From Terrimonas sp964445775 (GTDB lineage Bacteria > Bacteroidota > Bacteroidia > Chitinophagales > Chitinophagaceae), in the NCBI GenBank assembly GCA_964445775.1, contig CAYUMH010000069.1:1-23355 (forward strand): a stretch of DNA of 23,355 nt. Reading direction: 5' to 3'. Of the stretch, positions 16,953 through 23,355 are shown in pieces; within the stretch, counting starts at the first letter, position 1, and each line of letters opens with the position of its first letter. The position numbers and the translations under genes are program-made. The notes beneath the pieces were generated by a model. The model was given only the letters and a program-made list of their open reading frames with translations. It searched no databases and was not told where the DNA came from.

Positions 16953-17396
16953 ATGGAAACAAATTATACTGGAAATAAACCCGGCTCAGTACAGGATATC
17001 TACGCTCAAACCTTTTATCACGGCACCAAAGCCGATTTGAAAGCAGGCGATCTGATTGGCGCGGGTTTTAACTCTAATTATGGTACAAATAAAAAAGCGG
17101 TATATGTGTACCTGAGTGCCACACTTGATGCGGCTACCTGGGGCGCCGAACTGGCCCTTGGTGAGGGGCGGGGCCGGATCTATATCGTGGAGCCAACCGG
17201 TACCATTGAAGACGATCCGAACCTGACGGATAAAAAATTCCCAGGCAATCCCACCAAATCCTACCGTTCCAAAGAACCGCTCAGGGTTATTGGTGAAGTG
17301 AAGGACTGGCAGGGACACCCGCCTGAAGTATTGCAAAAAATGAAAGATCACCTGGAGGAACTGAAGCGACAGGGGATTGAGGCGATTGAAGATTGA
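16953..17396 (+). CDS. arr: NAD+-dependent rifampin ADP-ribosyltransferase (Arr)
   Basis: A 147-residue cytoplasmic enzyme that transfers ADP-ribose from NAD+ to the C23 hydroxyl of rifamycins and so inactivates them. The family features are clear: FYHGTKADLKAGDLI (His23), KAVYVYLSATLDAATWGAELA (Tyr53) and VEPTGTIEDDPNLTDKKFPGNPT (Asp88), followed by SYRSKEPLRVIGEV. His23, Tyr53 and Asp88 sit at a constant offset of four from the catalytic His-Tyr-Asp set described for mycobacterial Arr, as I recall that numbering. The length is normal. It stands alone with no recombination site or integron attC that I can see, so it looks like a resident chromosomal copy, not a cassette. Confidence 0.93.
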   Translation: METNYTGNKPGSVQDIYAQTFYHGTKADLKAGDLIGAGFNSNYGTNKKAVYVYLSATLDAATWGAELALGEGRGRIYIVEPTGTIEDDPNLTDKKFPGNPTKSYRSKEPLRVIGEVKDWQGHPPEVLQKMKDHLEELKRQGIEAIED

Positions 17397-17458
17397 TGAC
17401 AAACTGATCAGCTTATTAACTGGATATATTCTAAAGAATCAACAATAGTTTTAAACTT

Positions 17459-18190
17459 ATGGAAAATAAGAATTACTCTATGAAAAAGCCCACAAATCAT
17501 AATGATACTCTTCAACTAATTGAAGAGTATGAAAGTTCCTTTGATGAGGGTACTATCATTGATGGCGTTATAGATGCTGAGAGTTACTTAAACAGTAAAA
17601 TAAAAATTGCCTGGTTTTTAAAAGAAGCATATTCAAATGAAACAGAGGGCTATTTTCTGAGAGAGCATCTGGAAAAGGAAAATGCTTACAATAATTTTTT
17701 CAAAAACATTGCTATCCCAACATGGCACCCGATAATTTATGCCAGTTATGGGGTACTTAATGAGTTTGTTTTGTATGATGAAATGGAATGGATAAAGAAT
17801 AAGCCGGAAATGTGTGATGTGGTTCAAAGTATTGCTATTATTAATGCAAATAAAATGCCCTCTAAAACTGGTACGTATACCTTGCATAAAAATCTAACTG
17901 ACGGATTTGGCTCTTTCAAAAATCTTATCCAGAAACAAATTCAGGTTTTACAACCGCAGGTTCATATATTTTGTAATACATTTCACTTGTATAAAGATTT
18001 ATTTAATTTGACAGATAGGGAAATAATCCCTCAATCAGATTATCTTAAAAAATGTACCGTATATTATAAAGAGGATAAATTATTCTTGGATGTTTATCAC
18101 CCCGCAAACAGAATTTTAGACAGAGAAACTTATGTGGACCAAATTATTAAAGCCATAAAGGTTTGGTATTTAGAAATAAAAAATCAATAA
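17459..18190 (+). CDS. Uncharacterised protein, possibly uracil-DNA-glycosylase-like fold
   Basis: 243 residues, no signal peptide or membrane segment. I do not recognise the family firmly. Several pieces resemble the uracil-DNA-glycosylase superfamily layout: a first hydrophobic strand ending in a kinase-like turn (KIAWFLKEAY, 49-58), a mid strand SIAIINANKMPSKTG (124-138), a strand LQPQVHIFCNTFHLYKDLF (164-182) and a late VYHPANRI (212-219) where the family has its HP-containing loop. The catalytic Asp/His of classical UDGs cannot be assigned. Base and codon use is visibly more AT-rich than that of the neighbouring genes, which suggests a recent arrival. It follows arr by 62 bp and precedes the acyltransferase by 28 bp. 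Treat the fold as a guess. Confidence 0.7.
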   Translation: MENKNYSMKKPTNHNDTLQLIEEYESSFDEGTIIDGVIDAESYLNSKIKIAWFLKEAYSNETEGYFLREHLEKENAYNNFFKNIAIPTWHPIIYASYGVLNEFVLYDEMEWIKNKPEMCDVVQSIAIINANKMPSKTGTYTLHKNLTDGFGSFKNLIQKQIQVLQPQVHIFCNTFHLYKDLFNLTDREIIPQSDYLKKCTVYYKEDKLFLDVYHPANRILDRETYVDQIIKAIKVWYLEIKNQ

Positions 18191-18218
18191 ACTAAATTAA
18201 CGCTAAACATAACTCCCG

Positions 18219-19328
18219 GTGGAAAACCAAACTGCTCCCAAATTTTATGGACTCGATCATCTGCGAGCCCTCGCCATCATCCTCGTTTTTTTATTTCATT
18301 ATTATATTTTAAGTGGAGGGCAACCTGGCTGGTTACCCGATGTCGCTTCCTTTGGCTGGACAGGGGTAGACCTGTTTTTTGTGCTGAGTGGCTTTTTAAT
18401 TTCCTTCCAGCTTTTTACACAAATAAAAGCGGGGCAAACCATCGTCTTTAAAACCTTCTTCTTAAAAAGATTCTTTCGCATTGTACCAGCCTTCCTGGTA
18501 ACCGTAGCCCTTTATTTCTGTATCCCGTTTTTTCGTGAAAAAGAAAGCCTGCCGCCACTATGGAAGTTTTTAACCTTTACACAAAACCTGGGGCTTGACC
18601 TGCGGGTAAACCGTACCTTCTCTCATGCCTGGTCACTTTGTGTGGAAGAACATTTTTACCTGTTCCTGCCTTTGATCCTGATCCTTTTCCAATCAAAAAA
18701 AATGATGGGAAAAGCTTATTGGCTGCTGATCGCCCTGTTTGTCCTGGGTTTCCTGGCCAGGTTGTATAGTTATAACGCATTGTACCTGCCTGTCAGTGAA
18801 GAAGAATACAGTTGGGCAACCTGGTATAAATACATTTATTACCCTACTTATAACCGGTTGGATGGCCTGTTGGTGGGTGTGGGTATTGCGGCCATATACC
18901 GGTTTGCTCCGGGAGTATGGAGCAGGCTGGCAGGATATGGGAACCTGTTTATTATTGCCGGGCTGTTAATACTGACCGGGGCGTATTTTGTATGCGAGGA
19001 CCAGATGACCTTCCGTGCCTCCGTATGGGGTTTCCCGCTTATTGCCCTGGGTTATGGATGCCTGGTAATGGGTGCGGTTAGTCCCGGTAGTTTTTTATAT
19101 AAATGGAACTCAAAAACCACCACGGCTATTGCCACATTATCTTACGCTATTTACCTTACCCATAAAGGTGTGATCCATATGACCCACCGCTTACTGGACA
19201 ATTTTAACCTGGATGCCAACCTGCTGCTGGTGATCAGTATGGTTGCTTGTGTGTTGTTTGCCTGGGTGCTGCACCTGCTGGTAGAGAAGCCTTTCATGCA
19301 GCTACGGAAAAAAATCGTAAAGTCCTGA
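18219..19328 (+). CDS. Acyltransferase family 3 (OafA/YrhL-type) membrane protein
   Basis: A 369-residue integral inner-membrane O-acyltransferase that typically acetylates surface polysaccharide, lipid or peptidoglycan sugars using a cytoplasmic acyl donor. The N-terminus has the family signature FYGLDHLRALAIILVFLFHYY, with the catalytic His at about 27, followed by GWTGVDLFFVLSGFLISF (46-63) and SHAWSLCVEEHFYLFLPL (135-152). About ten hydrophobic stretches follow, the usual number. There is no SGNH domain, so it is the short form. The start is GTG at 18219; no closer ATG keeps the conserved YGLDHLRA region intact. The acceptor is unknown and no surface-polysaccharide genes are next to it. 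Confidence 0.92.
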   Translation: MENQTAPKFYGLDHLRALAIILVFLFHYYILSGGQPGWLPDVASFGWTGVDLFFVLSGFLISFQLFTQIKAGQTIVFKTFFLKRFFRIVPAFLVTVALYFCIPFFREKESLPPLWKFLTFTQNLGLDLRVNRTFSHAWSLCVEEHFYLFLPLILILFQSKKMMGKAYWLLIALFVLGFLARLYSYNALYLPVSEEEYSWATWYKYIYYPTYNRLDGLLVGVGIAAIYRFAPGVWSRLAGYGNLFIIAGLLILTGAYFVCEDQMTFRASVWGFPLIALGYGCLVMGAVSPGSFLYKWNSKTTTAIATLSYAIYLTHKGVIHMTHRLLDNFNLDANLLLVISMVACVLFAWVLHLLVEKPFMQLRKKIVKS

Positions 19329-19455
19329 TACCTGTAAAAAGTTACTTCCGTTCCTCACAAAAATTAGCTGGGATCTAATACTTGTGATAATTTTAATACA
19401 GAAAGCAGCTATTAAAAATTACTTTCAACAACTCATAACTTAAAACACTAGAACC

Positions 19456-19902
19456 ATGGCAACTGTTAATGTTTACCTCACTTTTAATGGTAACTGTAAA
19501 GAAGCATTTGATTTTTATAAATCGGTATTCGGCGGCGATTATCCCTATGTAGGTACGTTTGGTGAAATGCCACCCGCCGAAGGCAAGACCATGCCGGAGG
19601 AAGATAAGGACAAGATCATGCATATATCCCTGCCTATTTCCAAAGAAACCATCCTCATGGGCAGTGATACCGGCGGCGAATGGGCTGCACATTTTAACCA
19701 GGGTAATAATGTTTCCTTATCCATTAACACCGAATCCAGGGCAGAGGCTGAGAAAATGTTTAACGGTCTTTCTGCCGGCGGGCAGGTAACCATGCCACTG
19801 GCAGATACTTTCTGGGGCGCTTATTTTGGTATGTGGACCGACAAATTCGGTATTAACTGGATGGTAAACTATGATGATCCTGCAAAAATGCAACAACATT
19901 AA
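19456..19902 (+). CDS. VOC/PhnB-like (glyoxalase-fold) protein
   Basis: A 148-residue cytoplasmic protein of the PhnB-like VOC family. It shows VNVYLTFNGNCKEAFDFYKSVFGG (4-27), the usual first beta-alpha unit, followed by MPEEDKDKIMHISLPI and ILMGSD, and later NVSLSINTESRAEAEKMFNGLSAGG, with a FWGAYFGMWTDKFGINWMV end near the C-terminus. Most such proteins have no known substrate; the family is often mislabelled 3-demethylubiquinone methyltransferase. It is single, with a terminator directly after it. Confidence 0.88.
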   Translation: MATVNVYLTFNGNCKEAFDFYKSVFGGDYPYVGTFGEMPPAEGKTMPEEDKDKIMHISLPISKETILMGSDTGGEWAAHFNQGNNVSLSINTESRAEAEKMFNGLSAGGQVTMPLADTFWGAYFGMWTDKFGINWMVNYDDPAKMQQH

Positions 19903-19909
19903 AATAAAG

Positions 19910-19937
19910 ACTGCGGAACAAGGGTTTCGCAGTTTTA
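19910..19937 (+). terminator. Intrinsic terminator after the VOC protein gene
   Basis: A 10-bp stem ACTGCGGAAC / GTTTCGCAGT (one G-T wobble) with an AAGG loop, followed by TTTTACTTTT. It starts 8 bp after the stop of the VOC gene, which is the right place for a Rho-independent terminator. Confidence 0.8.
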
Positions 19938-20002
19938 CTTTTAACCCGCAGAGAGCCGGAACCAAATGAACTTTATTTTTTACCGTTGTAAAACAAAATA
20001 AC

Positions 20003-20560
20003 ATGGATATAGATAAAGCCACCCAGACGATGATTGACAACCTGCATAAAAATACAGGTAAAACCCTGGAGCAATGGATCGCCATGGTGAATAAAGAGAA
20101 CTTTGTGAAACACGGTGAGATCGTCAAATTTTTAAAAGAAAAACATGAGCTTACCCACGGTTTTGCCAACCTGGTAGCACATAAAGCAAAAGCCACTGAT
20201 GCAGGCTCGGCCGAAAACCCCGACGACCTGGTAGTGAGCCAGTATAAAGGAAAGGAAAACCTGAAACCGATCTACGATGAACTCATGTCAAGGATCGGGA
20301 CTTTTGGGAATGATATTGAAACTGCACCCAAGAATGCCTATGTAAGCCTGCGCCGCAAAAAACAATTTGCCACATTAGGCCCCGCCACTAAAACCAGGTT
20401 TGAAATAGGTATTAACCTGAAAGGGGAAGCAGCAACAGGCAGGTTGGAAGCCGAAAAGCCTAATGCCATGTGTTCTCATAAAATTAAAATTACCGATATA
20501 TCGGAGGTTGATGGTGAAGTGATCGGGTGGCTGAAAAAAGCATATGAAAACGCAGGATAG
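20003..20560 (+). CDS. DUF4287 + DUF5655 protein
   Basis: 185 residues with two recognisable small domains: an N-terminal DUF4287 (about 1-55; MDIDKATQTMIDNLHKNTGK, then EQWIAMVNK and LKEKHELTHGFANLVAHKAK) and a C-terminal DUF5655 (about 75-185; KENLKPIYDELMSRIGTFG, YVSLRRKKQFATL and FEIGINLKGE). Both are uncharacterised; cytoplasmic, with no signal or membrane segment. It starts a row of small single-domain genes but is separated from the next by 35 bp. Confidence 0.87.
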   Translation: MDIDKATQTMIDNLHKNTGKTLEQWIAMVNKENFVKHGEIVKFLKEKHELTHGFANLVAHKAKATDAGSAENPDDLVVSQYKGKENLKPIYDELMSRIGTFGNDIETAPKNAYVSLRRKKQFATLGPATKTRFEIGINLKGEAATGRLEAEKPNAMCSHKIKITDISEVDGEVIGWLKKAYENAG

Positions 20561-20595
20561 GTGGTAACAAATTAATCAGTGTAAAATAGTTGAAT

Positions 20596-21012
20596 ATGAG
20601 TGCAAATAAAACCACGGCCACGGAGGTGGACGTAGCCGCTTTTATCAGGAGTTCAGACCCCAAAAAAGTGGAGGACAGTTTTACCCTGGTAACATTGATG
20701 GAACGCCTGTCCGGTGAAAAAGCCACCATGTGGGGACCTTCCATTATTGGGTTTGGTAAATACCATTACAAATATGCCAGCGGCAGGGAAGGGGATATGT
20801 GCCGCATAGGTTTTTCGCCCCGCAAGGATAAGTTTTCCCTCTATGTATTGGATTGTGATGAGAAAGACCAGCTGGCATTGGTGAAAGACCTGGGAAAAAT
20901 AACCATGACCGTCTCCTGTATCTACTTTAAAAAGCTGGCTGACCTGGACATGGATGTATTGGAAAAACTGATCAGGTTATCATTGGAACGGACTAAAATA
21001 AAATGGGGCTGA
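20596..21012 (+). CDS. DUF1801 (YdhG-like) protein
   Basis: 138 residues. ATEVDVAAFIRSSDPKKVED, SFTLVTLMERLSGEKATMWG and PSIIGFGKYHYKYASGREGD are the DUF1801 layout, with the RIGFSPRKDKFSLYVL strand pair that follows. I take ATG at 20596 rather than the TTG two codons upstream, as in most of its relatives. Function is not established; the fold resembles that of YdhG/frataxin-like proteins by family annotation only. The stop is 1 bp before the next gene's start, so the two are almost certainly translationally coupled. Confidence 0.88.
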   Translation: MSANKTTATEVDVAAFIRSSDPKKVEDSFTLVTLMERLSGEKATMWGPSIIGFGKYHYKYASGREGDMCRIGFSPRKDKFSLYVLDCDEKDQLALVKDLGKITMTVSCIYFKKLADLDMDVLEKLIRLSLERTKIKWG

Positions 21013-21013
21013 T

Positions 21014-21577
21014 ATGAGTAAGGCAAATAACTGGCTGGAAGAAATTGAACTGGTGATCGCTGTTTTGGATAATACGGAGATGGAGAAGGCCGTAAAATGG
21101 GGAGGCGATGTGTACACCATCAATGGAAAAAATGTAGTGAGTTATGGTGGCTTTACCAATCATTTTTCCATCTGGTTTTATAACGGGGTTTTTCTCAGCG
21201 ATCCGGCTAAAGTACTGGTGAATGCCAACGAAGCAAAGACAAAAGCTCTGCGCCAATGGCGTATCACCGATATAAAGGAGCTGGATAAAAAGCAACTGCG
21301 GGCCTATGTGCTGGAGGCGATTAAAAATGAAAAAGAAGGAAAATCCTGGAAGCCTCAGCGATCGGCCTCATTAACTATTCCTGCCATTTTGCAACAGGCT
21401 TTTAAAAAGAATAAGGAGCTAAAAACAGCTTTTAATGCCCTGCCTCCCTATAAACAGAAAGATTATATTGAACATTTTACCACGGCAAAAAAAGAAGAGA
21501 CGAACCTGGCCCGGGTAGAAAAAAGTATTCCGTTAATTTTGCAGGGCATCGGCCTCCACGATAAATATAAAAAGTAA
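21014..21577 (+). CDS. YdeI/OmdA-family protein (DUF1801-type plus OmdA domain)
   Basis: 187 residues. The N-terminal half (about 3-110) is DUF1801-like (WGGDVYTINGKNVVSYGGFT and FSIWFYNGVFL), and the C-terminal half (about 118-185) is the OmdA 'bacteriocin-protection' domain: IPAILQQAFKKNKELKTAFN, LPPYKQKDYIEHFTTAKKEE and ARVEKSIPLILQG. No signal peptide, cytoplasmic. It is coupled to the DUF1801 gene upstream and followed by a GNAT gene 7 bp later. The bacteriocin-protection name rests on a few distant homologues and should not be read as proven here. Confidence 0.87.
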   Translation: MSKANNWLEEIELVIAVLDNTEMEKAVKWGGDVYTINGKNVVSYGGFTNHFSIWFYNGVFLSDPAKVLVNANEAKTKALRQWRITDIKELDKKQLRAYVLEAIKNEKEGKSWKPQRSASLTIPAILQQAFKKNKELKTAFNALPPYKQKDYIEHFTTAKKEETNLARVEKSIPLILQGIGLHDKYKK

Positions 21578-21584
21578 GGGTACA

Positions 21585-22118
21585 ATGAATGTAGCGACCA
21601 CCGATCCGGTAATAAGATTAAGAAAAGCAAATAATGAAGATAGTGCGGTCATCTGGACCATCCTGCAGCAGGCGATTGAACAGCGAAGACTGGATGGCAG
21701 TTCCCAATGGCAGGATGGCTATCCTAACCCGGCAAGTATACAGGCCGATATTGATAACGGATATGGATTTGTGCTGGTAACCGGTGATGATATTGTTATA
21801 GCTTATGCAGCTATTATATTAAATAACGAGCCGGCTTATGAAGCCATAGAAGGCAAATGGCTGACCAATGACGATTTTTTTGTAGTGCACCGGGTGGCGG
21901 TTTCCAATACTATAAAGGGTAAAGGTATTGCTACCGAACTGTTCCGTTTGCTGGAGCCTTTTGCTATCGCACAAAATGTATTCAGTATTAAAGTAGATAC
22001 CAATTTTGATAATGCACCCATGCTGAAAATACTGGACAGGCTGGGTTATACCTACTGCGGTGAAGTCTTTTTCAGGGGTAGTGCCAGGAAAGCTTTTGAA
22101 AAAGTTTTAGGTAAATAA
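21585..22118 (+). CDS. GNAT-family N-acetyltransferase
   Basis: 177 residues, cytoplasmic. The acetyl-CoA-binding motif A is in VHRVAVSNTIKGKGIATELF (101-120), with the R/Q-x-x-G-x-G/A loop at KGKGIA, and the later SIKVDTNFDNAPMLKILDRL and GYTYCGEVFF are typical GNAT strand/helix segments. The substrate is unknown. It is the last gene of the run 20596-22118, where the gaps are 1 and 7 bp, so it is likely co-transcribed with the two DUF1801-type genes. Confidence 0.9.
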   Translation: MNVATTDPVIRLRKANNEDSAVIWTILQQAIEQRRLDGSSQWQDGYPNPASIQADIDNGYGFVLVTGDDIVIAYAAIILNNEPAYEAIEGKWLTNDDFFVVHRVAVSNTIKGKGIATELFRLLEPFAIAQNVFSIKVDTNFDNAPMLKILDRLGYTYCGEVFFRGSARKAFEKVLGK

Positions 22119-22138
22119 ATTTATAGCGGCTTTCTTAC

Positions 22139-22558
22139 TTATTGCATGGCAGCTTTTATTTCATTGCACAGGTATCGGCTGCCGCTGTTAATGGCTTCTA
22201 TAGCAATCAGTAACTCGGTGGCAATGGATGTTTTGGTTAAAAAGCCATTTGCTCCCAATTCCAGGAAGGCCTGGGCATAGGCAGGGTTATTATGCGAGCT
22301 GAACGCAATAATTTTGGTATCGGGCAGCGTTTCTTTTATCCGCTTCGCTACCTCCAGGCCGCTAACCTTTTTCATCACTACATCCACCAATAAAAAATGG
22401 GGCTGTAATAATATGGTTTGTTCAATGGCGTGTTCGCCGTTTTTGCAACTGGCCACAACCTGTAAATGGTTGTACTGGGACAGTATTTCTTCAATGGTGG
22501 TACGCATCAGGTCGTGGTCATCGGCCAGTACAATGCGTATGGGAGCTACAGTAGTCAT
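22139..22558 (-). CDS. Receiver-only NarL/FixJ-type response regulator
   Basis: 139 residues containing one receiver domain: IRIVLADDHDLMR with the acidic pair Asp13/Asp14, the phosphoacceptor at Asp59 in LLVDVVMKK, Ser87/Ser88 in AFSSHN and Lys109 in GFLTKT. The conserved receiver set is intact. The pattern is NarL/LuxR-like, but the protein ends at ...YLCNEIKAAMQ, just where the linker to a LuxR HTH would begin, so no DNA-binding domain is present. No histidine kinase is adjacent. It could work as a single-domain response regulator or be a truncated remnant; the uninterrupted frame favours a functional protein. Confidence 0.85.
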   Translation of the reverse strand: MTTVAPIRIVLADDHDLMRTTIEEILSQYNHLQVVASCKNGEHAIEQTILLQPHFLLVDVVMKKVSGLEVAKRIKETLPDTKIIAFSSHNNPAYAQAFLELGANGFLTKTSIATELLIAIEAINSGSRYLCNEIKAAMQ

Positions 22559-22871
22559 TGCCTTAATTTTTACCGGCTATTCAAGGATAGGAAACTGTGA
22601 CAGTAAAAATACTATTTAGCTAAGGTATAATTACTTTTTATAATACGCTAGTATTTTCCTGTATTTGTTTGTTTATTTTTTTAAAATGTTTATAATTAGT
22701 TAGTTATAATTAAAATAAACTAAGTAAAAACTAGTAAAAATACCCGTTTTAAAAACGTTGTTTTACGCGTTTGTATTGTGGCGGCAACGCCAATAAAAAT
22801 TAAAACTTTAGTTGCCGGTGCTCAAAGGGTGTCATGTTTTTTACCTATATTCAGGCATAACATAAAAACTA
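22559..22871. other. 313-bp AT-rich divergent intergenic region with small hairpin
   Basis: This region lies between the response regulator and the esterase gene, which diverge, and should hold both promoters. It is strongly AT-rich. It contains a direct repeat TTATAATTA at 22690-22698 and 22704-22712 (period 14) and the near-repeats GTAAAAACTA/GTAAAAATA. A hairpin TGGCG-GCAA-CGCCA at 22779-22792 has a GNRA-type loop but no T tract. TATCCTTG on the minus strand (22582-22589) is one mismatch from TAnnTTTG and could serve the response regulator. Confidence 0.5.
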
Positions 22872-23355
22872 ATGAAAAGAGAATTAACATCATGGTATAG
22901 TCCGTCGCTTAACAAGGATATGCCTATTGCTACTTATGGAGATTACGGATTTGCTTTACTACTTGTACCTACTGCAGCAGCCGATTACCTGGAATATGAA
23001 AGGTTCCAGCTGATAGATGCCCTTGCACCATTTATTAATGCCGGAAGGATAAAGGTTTTCTCCATTGACAGTATCAATAACGAAAGCTGGTTAAATAATC
23101 ATATGGACCCCTGGCAAAAATCGGTTCGTCACCAGCAATGGAACAATTATGTATATAACGAAGTTATACCTTTTATTAAAAATAATACCAGTGCCGATAC
23201 GCCGATCATTGTCAGTGGCGCCTCATTTGGTGCCCTGCACAGCATGAACCTGTTTTTAAAACGCCCCGATTTAATTAACGGCGTAATAGCCATGAGCGGT
23301 GTATATGACCTTACAGAATATACCAAAGGACATTATGATGATAATGTATACTTCA
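22872..23355 (+). CDS. Esterase-like alpha/beta hydrolase (partial, truncated by window edge)
   Basis: An ATG at 22872 begins a frame that stays open for 161 codons to the window end (MKRELTSWYSPSLNKDMPIA...). The segment YGFALLLVPTAAADYLEYE is an N-terminal strand, and VSGASFGALHSMNLFLKRPD carries the nucleophile elbow GASFGA, with Ser the likely nucleophile, about 25 residues before the break. The layout matches the esterase/Fes-like group (a feruloyl- or enterochelin-esterase-type fold), with no signal peptide. The acid and His lie beyond the window, so activity cannot be judged. Confidence 0.75.
   Translation, partial: MKRELTSWYSPSLNKDMPIATYGDYGFALLLVPTAAADYLEYERFQLIDALAPFINAGRIKVFSIDSINNESWLNNHMDPWQKSVRHQQWNNYVYNEVIPFIKNNTSADTPIIVSGASFGALHSMNLFLKRPDLINGVIAMSGVYDLTEYTKGHYDDNVYF

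Overview
The window looks like a chromosomal piece from a Bacteroidota bacterium, most likely of the Chitinophagaceae/Sphingobacteriia type. The grounds are a SusC/SusD outer-membrane pair, a long bipartite exported amidohydrolase with a shorter paralogue, a TAnnTTTG-type promoter element, the absence of obvious Shine-Dalgarno sequences, and frequent 'AQ' signal-peptide ends. The assignment rests on family recognition only. The sequence is a draft: two runs of exactly 10 N (8473-8482 and 10813-10822) interrupt two neighbouring genes.

Left part (1-5.7 kb): a susC-susD pair on the minus strand, possibly followed by another gene that runs off the left edge, and a divergent AraC-type regulator. 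Together they form a typical nutrient-uptake locus, though no degradative enzyme is visible inside the window. Next (5.8-6.8 kb) is a minus-strand APH/RdoA-type phosphotransferase, flanked by heptamer-repeat blocks in inverted orientation.

Middle (7.2-13.8 kb): two exported amidohydrolase-superfamily genes 21 bp apart, ended by a strong terminator. A six-copy 14-bp (12 x 7-bp) tandem repeat follows, then an exported X-Pro dipeptidyl-peptidase/CocE-type serine hydrolase. The three proteins would act in the periplasm or outside the cell, and the set suggests scavenging of peptides, cyclic peptides or amides. Only one of the three amidohydrolase-like modules keeps the HxH metal motif. Both N gaps fall in this stretch, and both can be closed in frame by dropping the Ns plus one T, giving GTAC at each junction.

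A bidirectional terminator separates this from valS (valyl-tRNA synthetase, minus strand), a core gene. Right of valS is an accessory-looking stretch: an Arr-type rifampin ADP-ribosyltransferase, an AT-rich gene with possible uracil-DNA-glycosylase-like features, an OafA-type membrane acyltransferase, a VOC/PhnB-like protein, a tight run of DUF4287/DUF5655, DUF1801 and YdeI/OmdA small proteins with a GNAT acetyltransferase, a receiver-only response regulator (minus), a 313-bp AT-rich intergenic region, and the first 161 codons of an esterase-like alpha/beta hydrolase that runs off the right edge.

The most striking non-coding structure is a set of short-period degenerate repeats in intergenic DNA: period 7 at four loci with at least three different unit sequences, and period 8 at one locus. 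No tRNA, rRNA, CRISPR array or transposase was seen.
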